A stretch of 64,000 bases of DNA, from the NCBI RefSeq assembly GCF_003263785.1, contig NZ_JYJK01000044.1, positions 150,431 to 214,430 on the forward strand. Direction: 5' to 3'. Under the pieces are notes generated by a model. That model saw only the letters and a list, made by a program, of their open reading frames with translations. It had not been told where the DNA came from and did no database searches. Below are positions 1-10,139 of this stretch, piece by piece (within the stretch, counting starts at the first letter, position 1; each line of letters starts with the position of its first letter). The position numbers were made by a program, and so were the translations under genes. Source of the stretch: Vibrio variabilis (GTDB lineage: Bacteria; Pseudomonadota; Gammaproteobacteria; Enterobacterales; Vibrionaceae).

Positions 1-150
1 TTTAGTCCTCTCAACTAAAAAATAAATAAAGTTTTTGAAACCCGGCTTCTTGCCAAGTTTTAGAATTCATCAACTGGTTACTTATATTGGGCTCATGAAT
101 ATTAATTTCAACCTTCAAAATTAATATTTTCCCCAAGAGCGCCCTTGATA
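1..150. other. Intergenic stretch downstream of epd with an AT-rich inverted repeat
   Basis: No coding region is seen here. Positions 98-108 (AATATTAATTT) and 118-128 (AAATTAATATT) are perfect 11-bp inverted arms around a 9-nt loop. It lies just after the epd stop, and the next gene of the usual vibrio order (pgk) would begin left of the window. It may be a weak hairpin or a protein site; with only A/T pairs it is not a convincing intrinsic terminator. Confidence 0.5.
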
Positions 151-1175
151 CTACTGAGACGCTTGCATTGCTAACGCGGTGTCTAACATGCGGTTAGCAA
201 AGCCCCACTCGTTGTCACACCACACCAACATTTTGACCAGACGACCATCACTCACTCGAGTCTGTGTCCCATCAACAATGGCGCTGTGTGGGTCGTGGTT
301 AAAGTCCACGGAAACCAGCGGTGCTTCAGTATAGTCAACAATGCCGTCTAATGTACACCGAGATGCGTTAATAATGACTTGATTTACGTCATTAACTTTC
401 ACATTCGTATTTATAGTTACACTAAGATCCATAGCGGTGACGTTAATTGTTGGCACTCTTACAGAAATTGCTTCAAATTTGTTAGAAAATTTCGGAAAGA
501 TGCGTTCGATGCCCTTATGAAGTTTCGTATCCACCGGAATGATAGATAGACTGGCTGAGCGAGTACGGCGTAGATCGCATGATAAGCGTCGATAACTTGT
601 TGATCATTCATTGAAGAGTGAATGCTGGTGATAGTCCCAGAGTCGATACCAAAGGCTTCATCTAACGCTTGGATAACCGGCACGATACAGTTCGTGGTGC
701 AAGAACCATTGGAGACAATGGTGTGATCTTTGGTCAGAGTATGGTGGTTAACACCGTAAATAATGGTGTTATCAAGATCATTGCTGCCAGGGTGGGAAAA
801 CAGCACCTTCTTGGCACCAGCTTCGATGTGCTTCAAACCATCAGCACGACTGCCAAATACGCCAGTGCAATCTAATACGATGTCAACCTCTAGGTTTTTC
901 CATGGCAATAGACTGATGTCTCCAAGATGCAGAATACGAATGGTGTCGAACTGACCATCTTTATGAGTCAGATAGAGATGCTCTTGGTCGTGAGTAACCT
1001 TTTTATCAAAACGACCATGACTGGTATCGTATTGAAGCAAATGAGCCATCGCTTCAGGTTGCGCAAGTTCGTTCACGGCGACGACTTTGATTTGGTCGTT
1101 CTTCTCGCTTTCGTATAGCGCTCTGAGTACATTCCGTCCAATGCGTCCAAAGCCATTGATTGCCACTCTTAGCAT
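151..1175 (-). CDS. epd: D-erythrose-4-phosphate dehydrogenase (one frameshift)
   Basis: NAD-dependent oxidation of erythrose 4-phosphate to 4-phosphoerythronate, the first step of pyridoxal 5'-phosphate synthesis; a GAPDH paralogue acting in the cytosol. The N-terminal Rossmann fold starts [15 protein letters not shown] and the active-site motif SNGSCTTNC (catalytic Cys) is intact, which with the Epd-type sequence separates it from ordinary GAPDH. The frame breaks near 577-580, after the codons for DQQVIDAYH; the second frame continues DLRRTRSAS then [14 protein letters not shown] to the stop. Restoring one base gives 341 aa, close to the family length (339 in E. coli). The order tkt-epd is the usual vibrio order, with pgk and fba expected to the left. 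A real pseudogene is possible, but the many similar indels in this window favour a sequencing error. Confidence 0.9.
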
Positions 1176-1402
1176 CGCATTACGCCTTTTTGTTCACGTG
1201 ATAAAGGCTTGCATGGTAACCGATCGACCGACATTTCGCATTACGTGATTCGCAATTTGATTGCGCTATTTATCACCAATAGTTGCGATGCACCTCTCTA
1301 AAGCGCTCGCTCTTCCCATCAATAGCCCTGTTACACTCAGAAGAGAGTCATGATCTTGTGTCTTTTAACCACACAGTTTTTAACGCACAGGAGGTGTTCT
1401 CT

Positions 1403-1630
1403 ATGACAAGCGCAACTTATTGCCAAGCTTGCAACAAACCCACCACTCACAAAGAGATGCTGGTACGCAAGCCAAGCAGTTACGATACCGACCCATCGTT
1501 AATGGGCAAAATTAAGCTGTTTGCGCATACGTTTATTAATGGCGGCCATTACTACGATATGGATCGCTACATAACCTGCCAAGACTGTGGCAAGCGCACA
1601 CTTGATAACAAAGGCAAAGAGTTTGAATAG
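1403..1630 (+). CDS. Small zinc-ribbon protein of unknown function
   Basis: 75 residues. I chose the ATG at 1403 because an ideal Shine-Dalgarno AGGAGGT (1389-1395) sits 7 nt upstream; the longer frame from 1283 has no ribosome site. Two CxxC knuckles, Cys7/Cys10 and Cys59/Cys62, are separated by about 48 residues and suggest one structural zinc site. The middle part (LMGKIKLFAHTFINGGHYYD) is hydrophobic/aromatic but too short for a confident membrane segment. It stands alone between divergent epd and convergent tkt and shares a terminator with tkt. No function can be assigned; regulator or nucleic-acid binding would be a guess. Confidence 0.8.
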   Translation: MTSATYCQACNKPTTHKEMLVRKPSSYDTDPSLMGKIKLFAHTFINGGHYYDMDRYITCQDCGKRTLDNKGKEFE

Positions 1631-1640
1631 CCATAAAAAA

Positions 1641-1663
1641 ACCGAGCACTAGGCTCGGTTTTT
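1641..1663. terminator. Bidirectional intrinsic terminator
   Basis: ACCGAGC (1641-1647) pairs with GCTCGGT (1653-1659), with an A run on the left and a T run on the right. It can stop both the zinc-ribbon gene (+) and tkt (-). Confidence 0.85.
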
Positions 1664-1683
1664 CATTTCAAGAAAAAAGGTGC

Positions 1684-3678
1684 TTATGCAAGCAGCTCTT
1701 TTGCCGTGTTCACAACGTTTTCAGTCGTGAAGCCGAACATCTTGAATAGCTCGCCTGCTGGCGCAGACTCACCAAATGTCGTCATACCGATGATCTTGCC
1801 ACCGAAGCCAACATACTTGTACCAGTAATCGGCAATACCCGCTTCAACCGCGATACGCTTAGTCACTGCTGCTGGAAGAACCGCTTCACGGTATGCTTCG
1901 TCTTGCGCGTCAAATACGTCAGTAGAAGGAAGAGATACTACGCGTACTTTCTTGCCTTCAGCCGTCAGTTCAGCGTAAGCGTTGGTTGCTAGCTCAACTT
2001 CAGAACCTGTTGCAATAAGGATCAGCTCAGGCGTGCCTTCGCAATCTTTCAGGATGTAACCACCTTTAGCAACGTTTGCTAGCTGCTCAGCGTCACGATC
2101 TTGCTGCGTTAGGTTTTGACGAGAGAAGATAAGCGATGTTGGACCGTCTTTACGCTCAATCGCGTATTTCCAAGCTACCGCAGACTCAACCTGGTCACAT
2201 GGGCGCCATGTGCTCATGTTTGGCGTTACGCGCAGTGATGCGATTTGCTCAACTGGTTGGTGCGTTGGACCATCTTCACCCAGACCGATAGAATCGTGCG
2301 TGTAAACCTGGATATTTTGCACTTTCATCAGTGCAGCCATGCGCATTGCGTTACGAGCGTATTCCATGAACATTAGGAAGGTTGCACCGTATGGTACGAA
2401 ACCACCGTGTAGCGCGATACCGTTGATGATCGCTGTCATACCGAATTCACGTACACCGTAGTGGATGTAGTTACCAGACGCATCGTCAGCCGTTAGCGAC
2501 TGAGAACCAGACCACATGGTTAGGTTTGATGGCGCTAGGTCAGCAGAGCCGCCCATGAATTCTGGAAGCATCTTACCGAACGCTTCTAGTGCATTTTGAG
2601 ATGCTTTACGTGATGCAATGTTTGCTGGGTTCGCTTGAAGGTCAGCAATGATCTTGCTTGCTTCTTGTTCCCACTGAGCAGGAAGCTCACCGTTCACACG
2701 ACGCTTAAACTCAGCCGCAAGCTCTGGATAAGCCGCTTCATAAGCTGCTAGCTTCTCGTTCCAAGCTGCTTCTTTTGCGCTACCCGCTTCGTTTGCATCC
2801 CACTCTGCTTTAATGTCAGCAGGGATTTCGAATGGACCGTGTTCCCAACCTAGGAATTCACGTGCTGCTGCAATTTCGTCGTGACCTAGTGGAGCACCGT
2901 GACAGTCGTGAGAGCCCGCTTTGTTTGGTGAACCAAAACCGATGATGGTTTTAGTACAGATAAGTGTTGGACGTGGATCCGCTTTTGCCGCCTCAATCGC
3001 TGCATTGATCGCGTCAGCATCGTGACCGTCTACTGCAGGAATTACGTGCCAGCCGTAAGCTTCGAAGCGCTTAGGTGTGTCATCAGAGAACCAACCTTCC
3101 ACTTCACCATCGATAGAGATGCCGTTGTCATCCCAGAAAGCGATCAGCTTACCAAGACCTAGGGTACCCGCTAGTGAACACGCTTCGTGAGAGATACCTT
3201 CCATCAGACAGCCATCACCCATGAAGACATAAGTGAAGTGGTCAACGATATCGTGACCTTCTTTGTTGAATTGCGCTGCAAGAGATTTCTCGGCAATCGC
3301 CATACCAACCGCGTTAGTGATGCCTTGGCCTAGAGGACCCGTTGTCGTCTCGATACCTGGTGCGTAGCCGTACTCTGGGTGACCTGGTGTTTTTGAGTGC
3401 AGTTGACGGAAGTTTTTAAGATCGTCAATGGATAGCTCATAGCCGCTTAGGTGAAGCAGAGAGTAAATCAGCATTGAGCCGTGGCCGTTTGACAGTACGA
3501 AACGGTCGCGGTCAGCCCACTCTGGGTTTGACGGGTTGTGATTTAGGTGAGAACGCCAAAGAACTTCAGCGATATCTGCCATACCCATTGGTGCACCTGG
3601 GTGACCTGAGTTAGCTTGTTGAACACCATCCATGCTTAGCGCGCGGATTGCATTAGCGAGTTGTTTACGAGAAGACAT
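1684..3678 (-). CDS. tkt: Transketolase
   Basis: Thiamine-diphosphate enzyme of the non-oxidative pentose phosphate pathway, moving two-carbon units between ketose and aldose phosphates in the cytosol. 664 aa, the family length. N-terminal TPP domain begins [19 protein letters not shown] with the family motif [12 protein letters not shown]; the cofactor motif GDGCLMEG is near residue 154, and the central domain has [18 protein letters not shown]. The start at 3678 (MSSRK) is preferred over an in-frame ATG 18 nt upstream because CAGGAG lies 5-6 nt before it. It is followed by a shared terminator with the convergent zinc-ribbon gene and is divergent from metK. Reading frame is intact. Confidence 0.97.
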   Translation of the reverse strand: MSSRKQLANAIRALSMDGVQQANSGHPGAPMGMADIAEVLWRSHLNHNPSNPEWADRDRFVLSNGHGSMLIYSLLHLSGYELSIDDLKNFRQLHSKTPGHPEYGYAPGIETTTGPLGQGITNAVGMAIAEKSLAAQFNKEGHDIVDHFTYVFMGDGCLMEGISHEACSLAGTLGLGKLIAFWDDNGISIDGEVEGWFSDDTPKRFEAYGWHVIPAVDGHDADAINAAIEAAKADPRPTLICTKTIIGFGSPNKAGSHDCHGAPLGHDEIAAAREFLGWEHGPFEIPADIKAEWDANEAGSAKEAAWNEKLAAYEAAYPELAAEFKRRVNGELPAQWEQEASKIIADLQANPANIASRKASQNALEAFGKMLPEFMGGSADLAPSNLTMWSGSQSLTADDASGNYIHYGVREFGMTAIINGIALHGGFVPYGATFLMFMEYARNAMRMAALMKVQNIQVYTHDSIGLGEDGPTHQPVEQIASLRVTPNMSTWRPCDQVESAVAWKYAIERKDGPTSLIFSRQNLTQQDRDAEQLANVAKGGYILKDCEGTPELILIATGSEVELATNAYAELTAEGKKVRVVSLPSTDVFDAQDEAYREAVLPAAVTKRIAVEAGIADYWYKYVGFGGKIIGMTTFGESAPAGELFKMFGFTTENVVNTAKELLA

Positions 3679-4006
3679 GTCTGCTCCTGAGTGCATTAAG
3701 CGAATTCCAAGTTTTTCATAGACTGATTGAATAATCAGCGGCCGCTATTGTCGCAAAGCCATATAGTCTCTGCAAACGATTTACCGTCATTTTTTGGCAT
3801 TATCGCGGAATAATGTCGCCGGAATGTGGCGATCCACGCGCAAAATAGGCAAACGTTTGGCTATATGTTAAAAGCAAAAATCGCTTGCTAATCGAACATT
3901 GATGACTAGAATAGACGTCTAGATGTAGATACACCTACTATATATCATTGAATTTATTACAAGTGAGTAATTAGACACTCGCTTAAAAACAGTAATTGGA
4001 GCTCTC
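3679..4006. other. Divergent tkt/metK intergenic region
   Basis: 328 bp carrying the promoters of tkt (left) and metK (right). The only feature I can name is the MetJ operator at 3913-3936. No ORF or RNA gene is seen. Confidence 0.7.
3913..3936 (+). promoter_or_regulatory. Putative MetJ operator (tandem met boxes) of metK
   Basis: A perfect met box AGACGTCT (3913-3920) is followed directly by two imperfect 8-mers in register, AGATGTAG (3921-3928) and ATACACCT (3929-3936), each 5/8 to consensus. Tandem 8-bp boxes are how the MetJ-SAM repressor binds. The site lies 70-94 bp before metK, whose product makes the co-repressor SAM, so feedback repression is expected. Confidence 0.8.
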
Positions 4007-5158
4007 ATGGCTAAGCACCTGTTTACTTCTGAGTCAGTATCAGAAGGCCATCCAGATAAAATCGCAGACCAGATTTCTGATGCGGTTCTTGATGCAATCC
4101 TAGAACAAGATCCAAAAGCACGTGTTGCTTGTGAAACTTACGTTAAGACTGGCATGGTGATGGTGGGTGGTGAGATCACCACTTCAGCATGGGTAGACAT
4201 CGAAGAGCTCACTCGTGAAACCGTTCGCGAAATCGGCTACGTTCACTCTGACATGGGTTTTGATGCGGATTCTTGTGCCGTTCTAAACACCATCGGTAAG
4301 CAGTCTCCAGATATCAACCAAGGTGTTGATAAAGCGGATCCTAAAGAGCAAGGCGCGGGCGACCAAGGCATCATGTTCGGTTACGCAACCAACGAAACTG
4401 ACATCCTAATGCCAGCACCTATCACTTACTCTCACCGCCTGGTTCAAAAGCAAGCGGAAGTACGTAAGAACGGCACTCTACCTTGGCTACGTCCAGACGC
4501 TAAGTCTCAGGTTACGTTCCAATACGACCAAGGTAAGATCGTGGGTATCGATGCAGTTGTTCTTTCAACTCAGCACTGTGATTCAATCTCAACGCCTGAT
4601 CTGCGTGAAGCGGTAATGGAAGAGATCATCAAGCCAGTACTACCATCTGAGTGGATCAACAAAGAGACTAACTTCTTCATCAACCCAACCGGTCGTTTCG
4701 TAATCGGCGGTCCTATGGGTGACTGTGGTCTAACGGGTCGTAAGATCATCGTTGATACCTACGGCGGCGCAGCTCGTCACGGTGGTGGTGCATTCTCTGG
4801 TAAAGATCCATCAAAAGTTGACCGTTCTGCAGCATACGCAGCACGTTATGTAGCGAAGAACATCGTAGCGGCTGGTATGGCTGACCGTTGTGAGATCCAA
4901 CTGTCTTACGCAATCGGTGTTGCGGATCCAACGTCTATCATGGTTGAGACATTTGGTACTGAAAAAGTTTCTCACGACATCATCGTAGAAGCAGTTCGTC
5001 AAAACTTCGACCTACGTCCATACGGCCTACAAGAAATGCTCAACCTGCTTCAGCCTATCTACAAGAAGACAGCAGCATACGGTCACTTCGGTCGCGAAGA
5101 GTTCCCTTGGGAAGCGACAGACAAAGCAGCCATCCTACGTGAGTTTGCTGGTCTGTAA
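4007..5158 (+). CDS. metK: S-adenosylmethionine synthetase
   Basis: Joins methionine and ATP to give S-adenosylmethionine, the cell's main methyl donor and the substrate source for the activated methyl cycle that LuxS serves. 383 aa, the family length. Visible motifs are GHPDKI at residues 14-19, the ATP motif [12 protein letters not shown] near 116-127, and the glycine-rich P-loop-like [15 protein letters not shown] near 258. Start ATG follows TTGGAG at a normal distance. The MetJ boxes upstream predict repression by its own product. Monocistronic, ended by a strong terminator. Frame intact. Confidence 0.98.
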   Translation: MAKHLFTSESVSEGHPDKIADQISDAVLDAILEQDPKARVACETYVKTGMVMVGGEITTSAWVDIEELTRETVREIGYVHSDMGFDADSCAVLNTIGKQSPDINQGVDKADPKEQGAGDQGIMFGYATNETDILMPAPITYSHRLVQKQAEVRKNGTLPWLRPDAKSQVTFQYDQGKIVGIDAVVLSTQHCDSISTPDLREAVMEEIIKPVLPSEWINKETNFFINPTGRFVIGGPMGDCGLTGRKIIVDTYGGAARHGGGAFSGKDPSKVDRSAAYAARYVAKNIVAAGMADRCEIQLSYAIGVADPTSIMVETFGTEKVSHDIIVEAVRQNFDLRPYGLQEMLNLLQPIYKKTAAYGHFGREEFPWEATDKAAILREFAGL

Positions 5159-5190
5159 TTACTCTTAGTCTGAGTTTTTACTCCAAAAAA

Positions 5191-5217
5191 GCCCTCAAAA
5201 TTTTTTGAGGGCTTTTT
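5191..5217 (+). terminator. Intrinsic terminator of metK
   Basis: GCCCTCAAAA pairs with TTTTGAGGGC (5191-5212), followed by a T run; an A run precedes it. Confidence 0.9.
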
Positions 5218-5521
5218 TATTTTTTTAATCCTGTCTTTTCAAACACTTTGTTACAAAAGTGTTAATTTCTTATCTTGTGGCTTGTATTTAATACCCTTCT
5301 GAAAATTGTGTTTTCCCCTAACACGGTCAATAGTTAGACAAAAGTGCCCTTGCGAATAGACCGCTTTACGGGTTTGTTCGTATGCAGAATAGAGCACTTA
5401 AGAGGGAAGACGCTTACAACGGAAAGTGGCTGGATATTGCAATTCTCCCGCCCTACGCTTCCATTGTCATTAGCGCCACGCCCTGAAAAACGAAGGCCAG
5501 TTTGTCAATCAGGGAGGACAT
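5218..5521. other. Intergenic region upstream of the DUF2189 gene, with inverted repeat
   Basis: About 300 bp without a supported gene; a 64-codon frame at 5344 has no ribosome site and no recognisable product. AACACTTT (5242-5249) and AAAGTGTT (5256-5263) form an 8-bp inverted repeat with a 6-nt spacer, a possible operator. Confidence 0.5.
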
Positions 5522-6316
5522 ATGCCTCGAACTGTTAATTCTGATGACTTCCAGAAGAAGCAAGAAGTCAGGGATCAAGATTACGCTAAAACTATTCCAT
5601 GCAACCAGCTCAGTGTATCTGCACCATTTCATTGGCTAGCGCTGGGACTGCATGACCTTATTCGCATGCCGATCATTAGCGCCTTTTACGGGCTCTGTTT
5701 TACTGCCGCTGCCGTCGCCATCGTGCTTCTGGTGCAATGGCAAGGCACGCACCTAGTGATCATGCCAAGTCTGGTTGTGTACATGTTGATCGGGCCATTT
5801 CTTGCGCTAGGTCTCTATGATGCCGCATGGGAAAGAGAGAAAGGACACAAGCCCAGTCTGTTCCACTCCATGAAAGCGATTGGACGCAACTCCACCTCGC
5901 AATGGGCGTTTGCGGTGCTTCTAGCCGTCGCCATGATCTTTTGGATGCGAATAGCGGCTCTGCTTCACGCACTCTACCCTTCTGTGCAAGGTGCGCCACT
6001 CACTGAATTTGCTCCGTTCTTGATTACCGGTAGCGTAGTGGGTGCGGTAATAGCGGCGGTTATCTTCTCCATCTCAGCGTTCTCCATCCCGCTTATGATG
6101 GAGCGTCGAGTCGACATCATGACGGCTGTATTCACTAGCTTTAATGCTGTGAAATCGAACGTACCAGCCATGATCGTCTGGGCTCTAATCATCTGCGGCG
6201 GTATTCTCATTGGCTTCGCCACGTACGGTATCGGGATGATCGTCACAATGCCGATTCTTGGTTACGGCACATGGCACGCCTATCATGAGACCATCAAGAA
6301 GAAACACCACGTGTAA
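5522..6316 (+). CDS. DUF2189-family integral membrane protein
   Basis: 264 aa. After a polar N-terminus of about 45 residues, about six hydrophobic segments follow (near residues 56-80, 82-102, 124-146, 160-190, 218-238, 236-252). The phrase FLALGLYDAAWEREKG after the second segment is typical of the DUF2189/COG5473 membrane family. Start ATG at 5522 has GGGAGG 5 nt upstream. It sits between metK and sprT, as in other vibrios, with its own terminator, so it looks like a single-gene unit. Biochemical function is unknown; nothing here suggests a transport or catalytic motif. Confidence 0.8.
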   Translation: MPRTVNSDDFQKKQEVRDQDYAKTIPCNQLSVSAPFHWLALGLHDLIRMPIISAFYGLCFTAAAVAIVLLVQWQGTHLVIMPSLVVYMLIGPFLALGLYDAAWEREKGHKPSLFHSMKAIGRNSTSQWAFAVLLAVAMIFWMRIAALLHALYPSVQGAPLTEFAPFLITGSVVGAVIAAVIFSISAFSIPLMMERRVDIMTAVFTSFNAVKSNVPAMIVWALIICGGILIGFATYGIGMIVTMPILGYGTWHAYHETIKKKHHV

Positions 6317-6350
6317 CACGTTGGCATACTCAACTAACCTAAGTAAAATG

Positions 6351-6374
6351 GCGCCCTATTTGGGCGCTTTTTTG
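6351..6374 (+). terminator. Intrinsic terminator
   Basis: GCGCCC (6351-6356) pairs with GGGCGC (6362-6367) around a 5-nt loop, followed by seven T. It ends the DUF2189 gene just before sprT. Confidence 0.85.
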
Positions 6375-6390
6375 TTGTAGGTTATACCCC

Positions 6391-6900
6391 GTGGACGCTT
6401 CGCTTTCTGAGCAACTTCATTATCAAGCCATCAAGACGCTGTCTCGCTGCATAGAGCAAGCTCGCCAGTACTTTGAGCGCGACTTCCCAGTCCCAGCCCT
6501 CAACTATAAGTTGCGTGGTAAGGCTGCGGGTAAGGCCTACCTGCAATCGTGGGAAGTGCGCCTCAATCCCGTGCTGTTTGTCGAAAACCAGCAAGACTTT
6601 ATACAAGAGGTCATCCCACATGAAGTCGCTCACTTGATCACCTATGCGCTGTTTGGACGAGTGCGCCCACATGGCAAAGAGTGGCAAATGGTCATGAGTC
6701 AGGTATTTAGCATCACGCCGAAAACCACGCATTCGTTAAATGTGAGTTCAGTACAAGGGCGGACATTCGAATATCGCTGCCAATGTGACACCTTTGCCGT
6801 CACGGTTCGTCGTCACAACAAAGTGATGCGCCAACAAGCCAGCTATCGCTGTCGTAAGTGTGGAGATACGATTGAGTTTACTGGTACGCAGCTAAGCTAG
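6391..6900 (+). CDS. sprT: SprT family zinc metalloprotease-like protein
   Basis: 169 aa, starting at GTG 6391; the ribosome site is weak, so an alternative start is possible. The zinc-protease motif HEVAH is at residues 77-81, followed about 12 residues later by a third possible ligand (HGKEW). The C-terminal third holds a zinc-ribbon of the CQC ... CRKCG type. SprT proteins resemble the SPRTN/Wss1 proteases that act on DNA-protein crosslinks in eukaryotes; the bacterial role is not established. Its position upstream of endA is conserved in gammaproteobacteria. Confidence 0.93.
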   Translation: MDASLSEQLHYQAIKTLSRCIEQARQYFERDFPVPALNYKLRGKAAGKAYLQSWEVRLNPVLFVENQQDFIQEVIPHEVAHLITYALFGRVRPHGKEWQMVMSQVFSITPKTTHSLNVSSVQGRTFEYRCQCDTFAVTVRRHNKVMRQQASYRCRKCGDTIEFTGTQLS

Positions 6901-6996
6901 TTTCATGATCTAACCATTTTAATAATTTAACCATCAATAGCTAAGGTCTTTTTTGCGAGTTACACTAGGTTATCTCAACCTTTTATAGACCTTGCT

Positions 6997-7708
6997 ATGA
7001 TCCGCCAGCTTTTCATTGCGGCCTGTTTGTTGGCCGCCACTCTCCCTATTACCACTTACAGTGCACCGCCAAGTAGCTTTAGCAAAGCGAAGAAGGAAGC
7101 GGTCAAGATTTATGCCGACCACCCGATCAGTTTTTACTGTGGCTGCGATATTCAATGGCAGGGTAAAAAAGGCATCCCGGATCTATCCGCTTGCGGGTAT
7201 CAAGTGCGCAAGCAACAAAAACGTGCCAGTCGCATTGAGTGGGAGCACGTGGTTCCTGCATGGCAATTTGGCCACCAGCGACAATGTTGGCAACAAGGCG
7301 GACGCAAAAACTGCACGCGAAAACGACAAGCAATTCAAACTCATGGAAGCCGACCTGCATAACCTAACGCCAGCGATCGGTGAAGTAAATGGCGATCGCT
7401 CCAACTACAATTTTTCACAATGGAGTGGCATGGATGGGGTCAGTTACGGCCGCTGCGAGATGCAGGTTAACTTTAAGCAGCGCAAAGTCATGCCGCCGGA
7501 TCGTGCACGTGGCTCTATCGCTCGCACCTACCTCTATATGAGCCAAGAATATGGCTTCAAGCTGTCTAGACAACAGACACAGCTCATGAATGCCTGGAAT
7601 AAAACCTACCCGGTCGACGCTTGGGAGTGCACTCGTAACGAGCGCATTAAGCGCATTCAAGGCAACGACAATCCGTTCGTGGCACAGGCATGTAAAAATC
7701 CCAGTTAA
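6997..7708 (+). CDS. endA: Periplasmic endonuclease I (one frameshift)
   Basis: Secreted DNA endonuclease that makes double-strand cuts in extracellular or periplasmic DNA. A signal peptide is clear at the start ([18 protein letters not shown], cleavage near TYSA). The active-site region [10 protein letters not shown] (His-Me type nuclease) is intact, as are the conserved [17 protein letters not shown] and [21 protein letters not shown] blocks. The frame breaks at the AAAA run 7320-7323: removing one A joins GGRKNCTR to [15 protein letters not shown]. The corrected length is 236 aa, as in E. coli (235). This is one of only three gains of a base in the window, all in A runs. A sequencing error is likelier than gene loss. 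Confidence 0.92.
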
Positions 7709-7787
7709 ATCCTACGCCAAGCCCTTGTAATTTCGGGGGCGGGCATCCATCTTATACCTCAATACTGTTTGTTGTTTGGAAATTGTT

Positions 7788-8519
7788 ATGCGTATACCTC
7801 GACTCTATCACCCTGAAACGATTCAATCTTTGGGCACCCTTGCGCTCAGTGATGATGCCGCAGGACACATCGGCCGAGTGTTACGTATGAAAGAAGGTCA
7901 AGAGGTGCTGCTGTTTGATGGCAGCGGTCATGAGTTTCCAGCGACGATAACAAGCGTCGGCAAGAAAAACGTTGATGTCGACATCCGCGAGAAAATTGCG
8001 GTCAGTATTGAGTCACCGCTCGATCTGCACCTAGGACAAGTCATTTCTCGTGGCGACAAGATGGAGTTCACTATTCAGAAATCGGTCGAACTGGGCGTCA
8101 ACACCATCACACCACTCATCTCTGAGCGTTGCGGCGTTAAGCTCGATGCCAAACGTTTCGAGAAGAAGCTGCAGCAGTGGCAAAAGATCGCCATCAGTGC
8201 CTGCGAGCAATGTGGCCGTAACACGGTTCCTGTGATTCGTCCGATCATGTCGCTTGAAGAGTGGTGTGCAGAGCCATCTGACGCGCTCAAACTCAACCTT
8301 CATCCAAGAGCCAAATATTCAATCAATACCTTGCCAGAGCCGGTTAAAAAGGTTCGTCTACTTATCGGCCCAGAGGGCGGATTATCAGCGCAAGAAATTG
8401 AAATGACGGAACAATATCAATTCGAAGAAACCCTGCTTGGTCCTCGTGTACTGAGAACAGAAACGGCTGCGCTTACAGCGATAACAGCACTTCAAGTACG
8501 CTTTGGCGATTTAGGTTAA
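7788..8519 (+). CDS. rsmE: 16S rRNA m3U1498 methyltransferase
   Basis: SPOUT-class methyltransferase that uses SAM to methylate N3 of U1498 in 16S rRNA. 243 aa from the ATG at 7788 ([10 protein letters not shown]); an in-frame TTG 12 nt upstream is less likely. Order: N-terminal PUA-like RNA-binding part ([15 protein letters not shown]), then the trefoil-knot SPOUT domain with [14 protein letters not shown] and [15 protein letters not shown] near the C-terminus, the SAM-binding signature. It precedes gshB by 12 bp, so the two are probably cotranscribed. Confidence 0.95.
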   Translation: MRIPRLYHPETIQSLGTLALSDDAAGHIGRVLRMKEGQEVLLFDGSGHEFPATITSVGKKNVDVDIREKIAVSIESPLDLHLGQVISRGDKMEFTIQKSVELGVNTITPLISERCGVKLDAKRFEKKLQQWQKIAISACEQCGRNTVPVIRPIMSLEEWCAEPSDALKLNLHPRAKYSINTLPEPVKKVRLLIGPEGGLSAQEIEMTEQYQFEETLLGPRVLRTETAALTAITALQVRFGDLG

Positions 8520-8531
8520 CGGGAGAAAAAA

Positions 8532-9479
8532 ATGCTCAAACTCGGTATCGTGATGGATCCAATTTCCTCCATCAACATCAAGAAAGACTCTAGCTTTGCA
8601 ATGATGCTGGAGGCTCAGCGTCGCGGTTATGAAATCCACTACATGGAAATGAATGACCTACACCTAGATCAAGGCACTGCCGTTGCCGACACTAAAGTCG
8701 TAAGCCTCAAAGAAGATCCTAACGGCTGGTACGAATTTACCTCAGAGCAAACCATTGAACTGTCCGAACTTGACGCCGTACTGATGCGTAAAGATCCTCC
8801 GTTCGACACCGAATACATCTACGCGACCTACATCCTAGAACGTGCAGAAGAAAAAGGGACGCTCATCGTCAACAAGCCTCAGAGCCTGCGTGACTGCAAC
8901 GAGAAGCTATTCACTGCGTGGTTCCCAGAACTGACACCAACGACGATTGTGACGCGCAAAGCCGAGAAGATTAAGCAGTTCCGTGACCAACATGGTGATG
9001 TAATCCTAAAACCACTCGATGGTATGGGTGGCGCTTCTATCTTCCGCGTTAAACAAGACGATCCGAACGTATCTGTAATCATCGAAACGCTGACCAATCA
9101 TGGTCAAAACTATGCGATGGCACAGACATTCGTTCCTGATATCAGTAACGGTGATAAGCGTATTCTTGTTGTCGATGGCGAACCAATGCCGTACTGCCTA
9201 GCCCGCATCCCTGCAAAAGGTGAAACCCGTGGTAACTTAGCCGCTGGCGGCCGCGGTGAAGCACGTCCCTTAAGTGAGACAGACAAGCAAATAGCTGAGG
9301 CTGTTGCTCCCACTTTGAAAGAGAAAGGCTTAATCTTTGTAGGACTGGATGTTATTGGTGACAAACTGACAGAAATCAACGTGACCAGCCCAACGTGTAT
9401 TCGTGAAATCGAAGCCGCCTTTGACATCTCTATTACCGGCAAGCTAATGGACGCTATCGAGCGTCGTTTAGGCAAATAG
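8532..9479 (+). CDS. gshB: Glutathione synthetase
   Basis: Second step of glutathione synthesis: gamma-glutamylcysteine plus glycine plus ATP. 315 aa with a C-terminal ATP-grasp fold; visible blocks are MRKDPPFDTEYIYATYILE, the glycine-rich LKPLDGMGGASIFRV, and FVGLDVIGDKLTEINVTSP near the end. GGGAGAA precedes the ATG. The partner gene gshA is in the same window (11302-12891) but on the other strand. It forms a tight run with rsmE, yqgE and ruvX, a conserved gammaproteobacterial order. Frame intact. Confidence 0.97.
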   Translation: MLKLGIVMDPISSINIKKDSSFAMMLEAQRRGYEIHYMEMNDLHLDQGTAVADTKVVSLKEDPNGWYEFTSEQTIELSELDAVLMRKDPPFDTEYIYATYILERAEEKGTLIVNKPQSLRDCNEKLFTAWFPELTPTTIVTRKAEKIKQFRDQHGDVILKPLDGMGGASIFRVKQDDPNVSVIIETLTNHGQNYAMAQTFVPDISNGDKRILVVDGEPMPYCLARIPAKGETRGNLAAGGRGEARPLSETDKQIAEAVAPTLKEKGLIFVGLDVIGDKLTEINVTSPTCIREIEAAFDISITGKLMDAIERRLGK

Positions 9480-9511
9480 CCACTAGTGGATGTAGATAGG
9501 GAGAGACGGGT

Positions 9512-10081
9512 ATGAACTTAGCTAATCACTTTCTCGTTGCCATGCCAGGGATGAAAGATCCCTACTTTCAGCGCAGCGTGATTTACGTGTGCGAGCACAA
9601 CGATGAGGGCGCCATGGGCATCATGATCAGCACCCCGATTGATGTGACTGTCGCAAACATGCTTAAGCAAGTACAAGTTGAACTCCCTATTGCTTCACAA
9701 ACCACACACAGTAAGAGCCTCGACGAACCAGTACTAAACGGCGGCCCCGTGTCCGAGGATCGCGGTTTTATCCTGCACAATCCTAAAGATCAGTATCAGT
9801 CTAGCATTCAGATCACCGATCGCGTCTCAGTCACCACGTCAAAAGACATTTTGGCGGTACTCGGTACGGATGCCCAACCTGACAATTATATTGTCGCTCT
9901 TGGTTACTCGGGCTGGAGCGCAGGACAGCTGGAAACGGAACTGGCTGAAAACTCATGGCTCACCATAGAGGCAGACCCAAGCGTTATCTTTGATACTCCA
10001 GTGGAAGAACGTTGGAGTAGTGCGGTAGGTATGTTAGGGTTCGACATCGCTCAGCTTTCAGCGGACGTCGGTCACGCATAG
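9512..10081 (+). CDS. yqgE: YqgE/AlgH family protein
   Basis: 189 aa UPF0301 protein. The typical N-terminus [21 protein letters not shown] and the motif [14 protein letters not shown] are present. No signal peptide or catalytic motif is seen; cytosolic. The AlgH name comes from Pseudomonas alginate regulation, but a molecular function is not established. Strong Shine-Dalgarno GGGAGA upstream. It lies between gshB and ruvX, as in most gammaproteobacteria. Confidence 0.93.
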   Translation: MNLANHFLVAMPGMKDPYFQRSVIYVCEHNDEGAMGIMISTPIDVTVANMLKQVQVELPIASQTTHSKSLDEPVLNGGPVSEDRGFILHNPKDQYQSSIQITDRVSVTTSKDILAVLGTDAQPDNYIVALGYSGWSAGQLETELAENSWLTIEADPSVIFDTPVEERWSSAVGMLGFDIAQLSADVGHA

Positions 10082-10139
10082 ACTCTATTACGCGTAGCCC
10101 TAGTTTTATAAGTACATTGCCTTCACAAACAGAGAATTT

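Noticed and set aside
3679..4006. SAM riboswitch before metK
   Set aside because: The leader lacks the conserved SAM aptamer blocks, while tandem met boxes explain control by MetJ.
5344..5538. 64-codon plus-strand ORF before the DUF2189 gene
   Set aside because: No ribosome site, low-complexity sense, and it runs into the well-supported start at 5522.
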